Of a DNA stretch of 39,722 nt, positions 32,586 to 39,722 are shown in pieces (positions within the stretch are counted from its first letter, which is position 1; each line of letters starts with the position of its first letter). A program made the translations under genes and the position numbers. The notes under the pieces were generated by a model that had not been told where the DNA came from, ran no database searches, and worked only from the letters and a program-made list of their open reading frames with translations. The DNA lies in assembly GCA_024636505.1 (NCBI GenBank), contig JAGXGY010000001.1, positions 1-39,722 of the forward strand, given 5' to 3'. Source of the DNA: Methylobacter sp. GTDB taxonomy: Bacteria; Pseudomonadota; Gammaproteobacteria; Methylococcales; Methylomonadaceae.

Positions 32586-33359
32586 CTAGCCCGACACATC
32601 AACAAAGCCATGTAGGCCGCGCTTGGACTTAACGGCCAGCCAGTCTTTCAAGTGCGTTAATTCTTCCGTTTCTTCCAGGTCATCCAGGCTTTGTTTGTTC
32701 TTTAACAGGCGAAATGCCGCCGACAGCACCTTATAACGCTCTCCGGTAATGCCTGCACGTCTTAGTCCTACGGTGTTTAACTTATAATGCCGTGCGGGGC
32801 GGCCGCCAATCAGCATAAAGGGAATAACATCCATATTAAGCCCGGTGGTACCCTGCACTATCGCAAACGATCCGATCCGGCAAAACTGATGCGCAACCAC
32901 CGCGCCGCCTATAAAAACATTACTGCCAACCTCAACAAATCCGCCGATCGCGACATTATTGGCAAAAATGGTGTTATTTCCGACTATGCTGTCATGCGCG
33001 ACATGGCTGTTGTTCATAAAGAAACAACCCGAACCGATACGCGTTTCGGCCTGTTCTTTGGAGGCCCGATGCGCGGTAAAGCCTTCCCGAAAAACGTTAT
33101 TGTCGCCGCAAACCAGCCAGGAAACCGTTTCGGCTTGAAAGCCGGTATCTTGCGGCAATCCGCCCAATACCGCATGCGGATGTAAAATATTGCCCTCGCC
33201 CATTTTGACATGACTATGCACAACGGCATGAGCGCCTATCTGGCAGTTAGCACCCATTTGAGCACCGGTCTCAATAACGGCAAAAGGCCCTACCGTCACA
33301 TTGTCTCCCAGAGACACATCGGGCGCTATGTAAGCGGTCGGGTGAATATTTTGAGCCAT
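32586..33359 (-). CDS. lpxA: LpxA-like acyl-[ACP]-UDP-N-acetylglucosamine O-acyltransferase
   Basis: Left-handed beta-helix acyltransferase; in the LpxA family it starts lipid A synthesis by O-acylating UDP-GlcNAc. 257 residues from the ATG at 33359 (AGGA upstream; the frame is open to 33590, but that extension overlaps xerD). Hexapeptide repeats run through residues 1-190. The catalytic-histidine segment is NSHVAHDSIVGNN (compare NAHIAHD in E. coli LpxA), followed by GAVVAHQFCRIG and the C-terminal helical domain (GLRRAGITGERYKVLSAAFRLL). It is not in an lpxD-fabZ-lpxA-lpxB cluster but next to xerD, so a paralogue with another acceptor is possible. Confidence 0.85.
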   Translation of the reverse strand: MAQNIHPTAYIAPDVSLGDNVTVGPFAVIETGAQMGANCQIGAHAVVHSHVKMGEGNILHPHAVLGGLPQDTGFQAETVSWLVCGDNNVFREGFTAHRASKEQAETRIGSGCFFMNNSHVAHDSIVGNNTIFANNVAIGGFVEVGSNVFIGGAVVAHQFCRIGSFAIVQGTTGLNMDVIPFMLIGGRPARHYKLNTVGLRRAGITGERYKVLSAAFRLLKNKQSLDDLEETEELTHLKDWLAVKSKRGLHGFVDVSG

Positions 33360-33364
33360 CTTAG

Positions 33365-34249
33365 CTATCCTCTTGGATGATATTTTGCATGTAATTCTTT
33401 GAGTCTTTCGCGGGCAATATGGGTATAAATTTGCGTAGTCGATAAATCCGAATGCCCGAGCAATAGTTGTACCACGCGCAAATCCGCGCCATGATTTAAC
33501 AAATGGGTAGCGAAAGCATGTCTTAGGGTATGCGGCGACAGATCTTTGTTGATACCGGCTTTTTTTGCATGACGTTTGATAATATGCCAAAAAGCCTGCC
33601 TAGTCATGCCGTCGGCCCGATTGGTGACAAACAAATAATCACATTGACGCTCACCAAGCAGAGCCTTTCTCGCTTGGCTCACATAATCCTCCAGCCAGCT
33701 CATGGCTTCTTCACCGACCGGCACCAGTCGCTCTTTGTTGCCTTTACCGATAATTCTGACCACACCTTGCCTAAAACTGATCTGTTCAAACTTTAAATTG
33801 ACCAGCTCCGACACTCTAAGTCCTGTGGCATAAAGCATTTCCAGCATAGCTCTATCCCTAAAACCCAAAGGATTAGTCACTTCAGGCGCATCTAATAATA
33901 ACTCAACATCCTTTTCAGAGAGCGAAGTGGGCAATAGCTGGCCAATATGGGGCGATTCTATCAAAGCGGTGGGATCGACCTTGATGCTGTTTTCTCGAAT
34001 ATAATAGCCATAAAAGCGTCGAAGACTGGACAGGATGCGCGCAGTAGATCGACTGCCTATGCCGTCTTTATAACGACTGGCAAGAAAACCTGATAACGCC
34101 ACTCCATCCACTTCCAACATCGGCTTTCCTGCCAACCATTTGGCAAAAATCCTCAAATCACTGCCATAGGCTGAAAGCGTATTCTCGCTCAAGCCCTGCT
34201 CCGCCCAAACAGCATCAAGAAATCGATCGATCAAAACGGTTGAATTCAT
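33365..34249 (-). CDS. xerD: Tyrosine recombinase XerD
   Basis: Resolves chromosome dimers with XerC at dif. 294 residues: an N-terminal SAM-like DNA-binding domain (1-100) and a catalytic domain with R145 (GLRVSEL), K169 (GKGNKER), H240 and R243 (HTLRHAFATHLL), H266 (LLGHSDLSTTQIYTH) and nucleophile Y275. All are present, so it should be active. The sequence around HAKYHPRG at the end is typical of XerD. Its start overlaps the ogt stop by 4 bp (ATGA), so it is in an operon with ogt and probably lpxA. Confidence 0.94.
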   Translation of the reverse strand: MNSTVLIDRFLDAVWAEQGLSENTLSAYGSDLRIFAKWLAGKPMLEVDGVALSGFLASRYKDGIGSRSTARILSSLRRFYGYYIRENSIKVDPTALIESPHIGQLLPTSLSEKDVELLLDAPEVTNPLGFRDRAMLEMLYATGLRVSELVNLKFEQISFRQGVVRIIGKGNKERLVPVGEEAMSWLEDYVSQARKALLGERQCDYLFVTNRADGMTRQAFWHIIKRHAKKAGINKDLSPHTLRHAFATHLLNHGADLRVVQLLLGHSDLSTTQIYTHIARERLKELHAKYHPRG

Positions 34250-34731
34250 TTTTTATAGCTGACTTCAAATTCCAGCAATTTGTATTTTATTGCCATTAAA
34301 TCGCCGTCGGTTTGTCCGCAATAACCGCCCATGCCGGAAACGGAAACTACCCGGTGACAGGGGATGAACAAAGCATAGGGATTGTCCCGGCACGCATTGC
34401 CGACTGCTCGCGCCGATGAGCCTATTTTCTTGGCCAATGCCGAATAAGTCAAAGTTTGCCCAAAGGGTATTTGGCAAAGTGCAGTCCACACCTGGTTTCT
34501 GTACAAACTGCCTTGTTTTAACAATTTGATGTTAATGGCTTTGTCGGGATTCTGCCAATAGGCGTTTAATTCGTGTTCAGCGGGCAAGTTCTGGCTAGCA
34601 CCCGACTCCCAATCAGTTCTGACGATCACACCCTGTCGGCTAGTTAACACAAACTGTCCTGCCGGAGTCTGAAGCCTTACGACATCCTCGGATCCCAAAC
34701 AATTTCCCACCCACTGAATTATAAATGGCAT
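34246..34731 (-). CDS. ogt: Methylated-DNA-protein-cysteine methyltransferase (Ogt)
   Basis: Removes methyl groups from O6-methylguanine by transfer to its own cysteine, a suicide repair reaction. 161 residues with the active-site motif IPCHRVV (C125) and the preceding helix-turn-helix (FGQTLTYSALAKKIGSSARAVGNACRDNP), including the asparagine and arginine finger. The N-terminal RNase-H-like part is short but complete. It is the first gene of the ogt-xerD-lpxA run and lies behind the rplS terminator. Confidence 0.94.
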   Translation of the reverse strand: MPFIIQWVGNCLGSEDVVRLQTPAGQFVLTSRQGVIVRTDWESGASQNLPAEHELNAYWQNPDKAINIKLLKQGSLYRNQVWTALCQIPFGQTLTYSALAKKIGSSARAVGNACRDNPYALFIPCHRVVSVSGMGGYCGQTDGDLMAIKYKLLEFEVSYKK

Positions 34732-34780
34732 TAAATAAACCTTAAATAATTTTAATGATTCGGCAAAAGATTAGCCATAA

Positions 34781-34807
34781 AAAAAGGCAGCTCAAAGCTG
34801 CCTTTTT
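34781..34807 (-). terminator. Intrinsic terminator of the rpsP-rimM-trmD-rplS operon
   Basis: AAAAAGGCAGC...GCTGCCTTTTT: 11-bp stem with A- and T-tracts on both sides, starting 22 bp after the rplS stop on the minus strand. Confidence 0.92.
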
Positions 34808-34828
34808 ATCTTGTGTAAAAACGCCTGA

Positions 34829-35170
34829 TTAAAGTTTTTCTTTAATACGAGCCGCTTTACCAGTCAGGTCACGCAAGTAATACAACTTGGCACGACGTAC
34901 ATCGCCGCGACGCTTAACATTGATCTCGCTAATGATAGGGCTGTGAGTTTGAAACACACGCTCAACACCGGTACCGTGAGAAATTTTTCTTACTGTGAAA
35001 GCCGAGTTTAATCCGCGATTACGTTTTGCAATCACGATACCTTCAAAAGCCTGAATTCTTTCACGCTCGCCTTCTTTTACCTTAACCTGTACAACAACTG
35101 TATCACCTGGACCAAAGTCAGGAATCTGTTTCAGTTGTTCTGCTTCCAATTCATCAATAATATTGCTCAT
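34829..35170 (-). CDS. rplS: 50S ribosomal protein bL19
   Basis: Large-subunit protein at the subunit interface. 113 residues from the ATG at 35170, with AAGGTG 5 bp upstream; an open GTG 6 bp upstream is not favoured. The family sequence is evident throughout: [49 protein letters not shown] and [13 protein letters not shown], with [21 protein letters not shown] at the end. It is the last gene of the rpsP operon. Confidence 0.98.
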   Translation of the reverse strand: MSNIIDELEAEQLKQIPDFGPGDTVVVQVKVKEGERERIQAFEGIVIAKRNRGLNSAFTVRKISHGTGVERVFQTHSPIISEINVKRRGDVRRAKLYYLRDLTGKAARIKEKL

Positions 35171-35184
35171 TACCACACCTTAAT

Positions 35185-35922
35185 TTAAACCAACTCCACA
35201 ATAAATTCTCTAAGCAAATTTTCCTGCTCTGCACTCAAATTCTTTTTTTCCAGCAAATCCGGGCGTTTATGCCAAGTTCTACCCAAAGCCTGCTTCATTC
35301 GCCAGCGGGCTATATCCGCATGATTACCACCCAATAAAACCGTCGGCACCGAACGCCCTTCAATTTGTTCAGGTCGGGTAAAATGAGGGCAATCCAGCAA
35401 ACCGTCGCTGTGAGAGTCCTGCTGGGCCGAGCCTTCATCGCCAAGCACACCCGGCAATAAACGCGTTATTGCATCAATAACTACCAAGGCTGCAAGTTCG
35501 CCGCCACTGATAACATAGTCGCCGATAGACCATTCATCGTCGCAATCCAACTCGACAAAACGTTCATCAATACCTTCATAACGCCCCGCAACTAAAATTA
35601 ATTGCGTTTCATTACAAGTTTCTGCCAACAAAGCCTGAGTAATCGGCTTGCCTTGCGGACTCAAATAAACCACTTTGGCGGTCTTTTCGCCGGCCTGTTT
35701 TGCCGCATTAACCGCATCATGCAAGGGCTGATATTTCATGACCATACCAGGACCGCCGCCGTAAGGCCGATCATCAACAGTTCTGTGTCTATCCACGGTA
35801 TAGTCCCGAGGATTCCATACCGACAAACTGACGATGTTGCGTTCGATTGCCCTGCCGGTTACGCCGCAACCCGCAGCCGCTAACACCATTTCTGGAAATA
35901 AACTTACAACATCAAAACGCAT
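35185..35922 (-). CDS. trmD: tRNA (guanine-N1)-methyltransferase TrmD
   Basis: Makes m1G37 in tRNAs using SAM, which prevents frameshifting. 245 residues with the trefoil-knot SPOUT motifs: VVSLFPEMV at the start, [28 protein letters not shown], and [34 protein letters not shown]. The conserved catalytic aspartate lies in the [15 protein letters not shown] block. It lies between rimM (8 bp) and rplS. Confidence 0.98.
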   Translation of the reverse strand: MRFDVVSLFPEMVLAAAGCGVTGRAIERNIVSLSVWNPRDYTVDRHRTVDDRPYGGGPGMVMKYQPLHDAVNAAKQAGEKTAKVVYLSPQGKPITQALLAETCNETQLILVAGRYEGIDERFVELDCDDEWSIGDYVISGGELAALVVIDAITRLLPGVLGDEGSAQQDSHSDGLLDCPHFTRPEQIEGRSVPTVLLGGNHADIARWRMKQALGRTWHKRPDLLEKKNLSAEQENLLREFIVELV

Positions 35923-35930
35923 GACAGCAA

Positions 35931-36437
35931 TTAAAACTCAGGATCCCAGTCGACAATAATTTTACCTGCAACCAGATCAACGCTAATTATCGTTTGTCCC
36001 TGTAAAAACGGAATAACCCGTTCTCGCTCTCCCTGAACAATGATCACATCATTAGCGCCTGTTTCCAGCAGACTATCAACCCGGCCTAGCTGAGCACCAT
36101 CAACGGTTTCAACAGGCAAACCAATCAAATCAGACCAGTAATATTCATCTTTAGCAGCGTTAGGCAATTGCTCTTGGGTTATAAAAATATCCCAGCCCAT
36201 CAAAGTTTCTGCTTGATTTCTATCATTAACACCGGCCAGCTGAGCAACTATGGTCTTACCTTGCAGCTGCCCGTCAACAACACTAACGGTTTTTGTTTCA
36301 TCGTCTTTTTTCAACAACCAGGGGGAATAAGTTAAAATATTTTCCCTCGGATCAGTAAAGGAAAATACCTTAACCCATCCCTTTATACCAAAAACGCCGG
36401 AAATTTTTCCGACACTTATATGCTGTTGCTTTGACAA
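35931..36437 (-). CDS. rimM: Ribosome maturation factor RimM
   Basis: Assists late 30S subunit assembly with uS19. 168 residues: an N-terminal beta-barrel ([21 protein letters not shown]) and a PRC-barrel domain ([65 protein letters not shown]). Length is typical. It lies between rpsP (7 bp) and trmD (8 bp). Confidence 0.97.
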   Translation of the reverse strand: MSKQQHISVGKISGVFGIKGWVKVFSFTDPRENILTYSPWLLKKDDETKTVSVVDGQLQGKTIVAQLAGVNDRNQAETLMGWDIFITQEQLPNAAKDEYYWSDLIGLPVETVDGAQLGRVDSLLETGANDVIIVQGERERVIPFLQGQTIISVDLVAGKIIVDWDPEF

Positions 36438-36444
36438 TTTAGGT

Positions 36445-36696
36445 TTATGCCGCCGCTTTACGTGCGTCTTTAATCAATTTTGCAACACGCTCAGAAGGCT
36501 GTGCGCCATTGGCTTTCCAATGATCGACACGGTCGCAGTCTAAACGCAATTTTTCTTCATTACCGCGCGCTAACGGGTTAAAAAAACCAAGACGTTCGAT
36601 ATAACGACCATCACGACCGCTTCTGCTATCGGTTACAACAACGTGGTAGAAAGGACGATTTTTCGCGCCACCTCTAGAAAGACGAATGGTTACCAT
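36445..36696 (-). CDS. rpsP: 30S ribosomal protein bS16
   Basis: Small-subunit protein, 83 residues from the ATG at 36696; GAGGAA is 6 bp before it. An in-frame TTG one codon upstream is not needed. The sequence [25 protein letters not shown]...[12 protein letters not shown] is diagnostic. It is the first gene of the rpsP-rimM-trmD-rplS operon. The 457-bp space between it and ffh holds repeat copy C. Confidence 0.98.
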   Translation of the reverse strand: MVTIRLSRGGAKNRPFYHVVVTDSRSGRDGRYIERLGFFNPLARGNEEKLRLDCDRVDHWKANGAQPSERVAKLIKDARKAAA

Positions 36697-36790
36697 CAAA
36701 GTTCCTCAAAAAACAATTAATCAAAATTTAATCGACTCATTTTACGCGATTTTCTATACAAGTAAAGCACAACACATACTTCATTTAATT

Positions 36791-36970
36791 CATGCTTCAA
36801 TCCGTATTCGAGCTCATCTGTCGAATGACAAAGCCATCGACAGATGAGCTCGGTGGATTGACTGCCCGTAAACAAGGAGATTACCAGAGGACAACGATGC
36901 TAATACATTGCTGTAAATCTAACGATTCTCCCTTTAGGGAGATTTCAAACTAACAAGGAAATTTGATAAA
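36791..36970 (+). repeat. Dispersed structured repeat, copy C (between rpsP and ffh)
   Basis: Third copy, opposite to the direction of rpsP and ffh. It carries the fullest left hairpin: 16-bp perfect arms at 36809-36824 and 36837-36852 around a 12-base loop. It also has TCTCCC-TTTA-GGGAGA and ends in AACAAGGAAATTTGATAA, where no gene starts. It is more diverged from A and B in its middle. Confidence 0.83.
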
Positions 36971-37049
36971 CGCGGATAATTTCCTGATTTACACAAACAC
37001 TGTTGAAACCAAGAAAAATCTGATTTAATCATCATTATCACGTCGGCTA

Positions 37050-37086
37050 CAGGAGCAGAATTGCTCCTGCACGCCATCCATGGCGT
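37050..37086. repeat. Pair of hairpins downstream of ffh
   Basis: CAGGAGCA-GAAT-TGCTCCTG (37050-37069) and ACGCCAT-CC-ATGGCGT (37071-37086) lie side by side about 70 bp after the ffh stop (minus strand). No T-tract follows. The remaining bases of the 36697-37153 gap outside these and copy C (notably 36971-37045, which has CGCGGATAA and AAGAAAAATCT words in common with the element at 20021-20105) show no gene. Confidence 0.5.
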
Positions 37087-37153
37087 TATGAGGCGTTTAG
37101 CATGAACAGAATGCGCAGCGCCCTGTTTTTTTCTGCTGATTAGCCGGAAAAAA

Positions 37154-38515
37154 CTACCTTCTCATACCCATACCGCGCACATTATTTTTTATGCCGCGCA
37201 TCATATTGGTCATATTGCCTGTTTTGAAACGCTTCATCATTTTCTGCATCATCATAAACTGCTTCAAAATACGATTAACATCGGATAACTGCTGCCCGCA
37301 ACCCTCAGCGATACGCTTCTTACGACCGCCTTTAATCAAATCAGGGTAACGCCGTTCCTTCATAGTCATGGAGTTAATCACCCCAATCTGACGCGATAAT
37401 TCCTTATCATTAACCTTATCCCTCATTTCCTGCGGAATGTCATTCATACCCGGCAATTTATCCAGCATGGAACCGACTCCGCCCATATTCTGCATTTGCA
37501 GCAACTGCTCACGAAAATCCTCCAGATCAAAGGACTTGCCCTTTTGCAGCTTTTTGACCAGTTTTTCGGCCTTTTCTTTATCGACTTTCTGCTCGATCTC
37601 TTCAATCAGGCCCAGCACATCGCCCATGCCTAAAATACGCGAAGCAATACGATCCGGGTAGAAAGGCTCCAAAGCATCGGTTTTCTCGCCCATGCCGATA
37701 AACTTAATCGGCTTGCCGGTAATATGGCGTATCGACAACGCCGCACCGCCCCGCGCATCGCCATCCGCCTTGGTCAGGATAACCCCGGTCAACGGCAAGG
37801 CATCATTAAAGGCTTTGGCGGTAACCGCCGCATCCTGCCCGGTCATACTATCAACCACAAACAAGGTTTCGACAGGATTGATTGCCGCATGCAATTCCTT
37901 AATCTCCCCCATCATTTCATCGTCGATATGCAGACGACCTGCGGTATCGATAATAATGACATCAAGAAACTTTCTCTTGGCCGCTTCAATCGCATTTTTA
38001 GCAATATCGACCGGTTTTTGCGACACATCACTGTCAAAAAAGTCTAAAGAAACTTCATTTGCCAGCATCTGCAATTGCTTAATAGCCGCAGGCCGATAAA
38101 CATCGGCACTAACTACGCCGACTTTTTTCTTTTGATTTTCTTTGAGCCAGCGACCTAATTTAGCCACCGTCGTGGTTTTACCTGCACCCTGCAAACCGGC
38201 CATTAAAATAATCGCAGGCGGAACGGCGTTGAGATTCAGCTTTTCGTTAGCCTCACCCATCACCGTAACCAGTTCAGCCTGAACCAGTTTAATTAACGAC
38301 TGCCCGGGAGAAAGACTGGACTGAACCTCTTGACCTAACGCCCCCATCTTGATACGTTCAATAAAGTCAGTCACCACCGGCAAGGCGACATCCGCTTCAA
38401 GCAAAGCCATACGCACTTCGCGCAAAGTCTCCTTGATATTGTCTTCAGTCAAGCGCCCCTGACCCTTAATTTTTTTAAGCGTGCTACTTAATCGATCGGA
38501 TAAATTATCAAACAT
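37154..38515 (-). CDS. ffh: Signal recognition particle protein Ffh
   Basis: GTPase that, with 4.5S RNA, targets inner-membrane proteins to the Sec translocon. 453 residues, the same length as in E. coli. N-domain MFDNLSDRLSSTLKKIKGQGRLTEDNIKETLREVRMALLEADV. G-domain motifs: G1 GLQGAGKTTT, G2-G3 with VDSMTGQDA and DTAGRLHIDDEMM, G4 TKADGDARGG. M-domain is Met-rich at the C-terminus (MMMQKMMKRFKTGNMTNMMRG). The ATG at 38515 starts the conserved N-domain; a GTG at 38548 would add 11 residues. It diverges from ypjD. Confidence 0.98.
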   Translation of the reverse strand: MFDNLSDRLSSTLKKIKGQGRLTEDNIKETLREVRMALLEADVALPVVTDFIERIKMGALGQEVQSSLSPGQSLIKLVQAELVTVMGEANEKLNLNAVPPAIILMAGLQGAGKTTTVAKLGRWLKENQKKKVGVVSADVYRPAAIKQLQMLANEVSLDFFDSDVSQKPVDIAKNAIEAAKRKFLDVIIIDTAGRLHIDDEMMGEIKELHAAINPVETLFVVDSMTGQDAAVTAKAFNDALPLTGVILTKADGDARGGAALSIRHITGKPIKFIGMGEKTDALEPFYPDRIASRILGMGDVLGLIEEIEQKVDKEKAEKLVKKLQKGKSFDLEDFREQLLQMQNMGGVGSMLDKLPGMNDIPQEMRDKVNDKELSRQIGVINSMTMKERRYPDLIKGGRKKRIAEGCGQQLSDVNRILKQFMMMQKMMKRFKTGNMTNMMRGIKNNVRGMGMRR

Positions 38516-38751
38516 ATCAGTGTCTTTATTAATCTTTAAGGAAACCACTCACTAACACAAATGCGCTAGGACTATTTAGCGGGATATATTAACATAGCCG
38601 TTGAGGCCTTTGCATTAATCTCAAGGGAATTTGTAGCGTTCTCTAAATCCGCCAGTCTTATCATGAGGACACCATCGCTACCCACCCGCATTCATTCAGG
38701 CAATAAGTCCGCACTGTTACACTTGATCACAAAACCATACAAACAACTCTA

Positions 38752-39543
38752 ATGAACACCACACTCGTTACTCTGTCAATTTGCACTTATCTGGCAAGCA
38801 CGCTGCTTATTGCCCGAGATACCCATCTGAACAGGCAAAAGCGTACACCGCTTTATCTGGGATGGACAGCAGTATGCGCGCACGCCTTATATACATCTAT
38901 CGCTTTCCAGCAGAACGCCAGCTTTAATTTTAGCTTTATCAGTACCGCATCGCTGATTTCCCTGATTGTCGCCTTGCTGCTGCTGATAGCAACAATCACC
39001 CAACCTGTCGAAAAACTGGGCCTCGTTATCTTTCCGTTTGCCGCCATGATGCTGGCACTAGAGCTGAATCTGTCGGAAAAACCCCATCTACTGCACACCT
39101 ACAATTGGCAGATGAGTATCCACATCTTAACCTCGATCATCGCCTTCAGCCTGCTCAACATCGCCGCCCTGCAAGCTGTTTTGCTCGCCATTCAAGACCA
39201 GCAGCTTAAAAGTCATCCGCCCAAACGCTTTATCCAATCACTGCCTTCCTTGCAAACCATGGAATCCTTATTGTTTCAAATGCTCGGCACTGGACTTTTT
39301 TTTCTGACCATTTCATTGATCAGCGGCTTTATATTTATTGAAGATTTATTCGACCAACATTTAGTACACAAGACCGTATTGTCAATTATCGCCTGGATCA
39401 TTTTTTCTTGTCTTTTGACAGGCCGATTACGTTATGGCTGGCGAGGAAAAACGGCAGTCCGCTGGACTTTGACCGGCTTCGTTTTACTGCTACTGGCTTA
39501 CTTTGGCAGCAAGCTAGTGCTGGAAATTATTTTACACAGATAG
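38752..39543 (+). CDS. ypjD: YpjD/CcsA-family inner-membrane protein
   Basis: Polytopic protein of the cytochrome c assembly (CcsA/CcmC-related) superfamily. 263 residues with about eight transmembrane helices spread over the whole length. The conserved region is around residues 115-150 (NWQMSIHILTSIIAFSLLNIAALQAVLLAIQDQQL) and LHTYNWQ. In E. coli and relatives ypjD lies beside ffh in the same divergent arrangement. The family's exact biochemical role is uncertain; a haem-related function is inferred from the superfamily only. No strong ribosome-binding site is seen before the ATG. Confidence 0.88.
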   Translation: MNTTLVTLSICTYLASTLLIARDTHLNRQKRTPLYLGWTAVCAHALYTSIAFQQNASFNFSFISTASLISLIVALLLLIATITQPVEKLGLVIFPFAAMMLALELNLSEKPHLLHTYNWQMSIHILTSIIAFSLLNIAALQAVLLAIQDQQLKSHPPKRFIQSLPSLQTMESLLFQMLGTGLFFLTISLISGFIFIEDLFDQHLVHKTVLSIIAWIIFSCLLTGRLRYGWRGKTAVRWTLTGFVLLLLAYFGSKLVLEIILHR

Positions 39544-39567
39544 TTAATTACCAAAAAGCACCGTAAA

Positions 39568-39590
39568 GCCCCGTCGTTCAAGGCGGGGAT
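39568..39590 (+). mobile_element. Left-end hairpin of an IS605-type element
   Basis: GCCCCGTC-GTTCAA-GGCGGGG forms a 7-bp stem with one wobble, of the kind found at IS200/IS605 ends, ahead of the tnpB start at 39650. The element runs out of the window, so its right end cannot be seen. Confidence 0.6.
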
Positions 39591-39649
39591 GTAAGATGTG
39601 CTCTTGATTTTTTTGACAGCGTAATCGACAGGCCGTATCTTGGAGACCA

Positions 39650-39722
39650 TGAAACCCATAATCAGAACATTATCAGTCAGAGTTCGCGATAAACACGCCA
39701 TCGTGTTAAATCGTATGGCGTT
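39650..39722 (+). CDS. tnpB: TnpB (IS605 OrfB) N-terminal fragment, cut by window end
   Basis: ATG at 39650 with GGAGA about 3 bp upstream begins MKPIIRTLSVRVRDKHAIVL then NRMA, the opening of TnpB/OrfB proteins of the RVKDKHxxxLxxMA type. TnpB is an RNA-guided nuclease encoded by IS200/IS605 elements. Only 24 codons lie in the window, so whether the gene is intact is unknown. No tnpA (Y1 transposase) is seen on this side. Confidence 0.7.

Noticed and set aside
1..39722. CRISPR arrays, toxin-antitoxin pairs, prophage or rRNA genes
   Set aside because: Looked for regularly spaced repeats, small overlapping gene pairs and conserved rRNA segments; none found.

Overview
The window reads as a chromosomal segment of a gammaproteobacterium, most likely a methanotroph or other methylotroph of the Methylococcales type. 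This is an inference from gene content: a soluble NAD-linked molybdenum formate dehydrogenase operon (the last step of C1 oxidation), gamma-type ffh/rpsP-rimM-trmD-rplS synteny, and sigma-54/sigma-28 flagellar control. No taxonomic search could be run. The DNA is densely coding with moderate GC, and core metabolism and housekeeping dominate.

Layout. 1-3.4 kb: 3' end of a siroheme synthase/uroporphyrinogen-III methyltransferase gene, a small cytochrome c, an unknown two-TM protein, and argG. 3.6-11.2 kb: a formate dehydrogenase island, with mobA on the minus strand, a small unknown lipoprotein, and the fdsG-fdsB-fdsA-fdhD-fdsD operon. 11.3-14.9 kb: an NlpC/P60 lipoprotein, a three-gene NitT/TauT-type ABC importer, and a tiny exported protein with a duplicated motif. 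15-29 kb: a complete flagellar rod/hook/ring locus. flgBCDEF and flgGHIJKL lie on the minus strand and flgA, flgM, flgN diverge on the plus strand. 29.2 kb: tRNA-Arg(CCT). 29.4-32.3 kb: two convergent DEAD-box helicases (RhlE and DbpA types). 32.6-34.7 kb: an lpxA-like gene, xerD and ogt. 34.8-38.5 kb: rplS, trmD, rimM, rpsP and ffh, with ypjD divergent from ffh. The last ~150 bp hold the start of an IS605-type tnpB element.

How it fits together. MobA makes the molybdenum guanine dinucleotide cofactor, FdhD sulfurates it, and FdsA uses it to oxidise formate. FdsB/FdsG pass the electrons to NAD. The flagellar genes carry recognisable class II sigma-54 sites (before flgB and flgG), an intrinsic terminator separating flgF from flgG, and a textbook sigma-28 site before flgM. 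FlgE, FlgK and FlgL are all larger than usual because of inserts in their surface-exposed middle regions.

The most unusual signal is a ~150-180 bp dispersed repeat present three times (about 4283-4443 minus, 11912-12068 plus, 36791-36970 plus). It consists of a string of hairpins and ends in a ready-made Shine-Dalgarno sequence. In two copies the ATG of a gene (mobA; the ABC binding protein) follows exactly at the repeat's end. In one copy the hairpin loop is inverted relative to the rest of the element. A second family of short palindromic-ended elements (TIR AAYRGAACGC) lies at 20021-20105 and 32419-32579.
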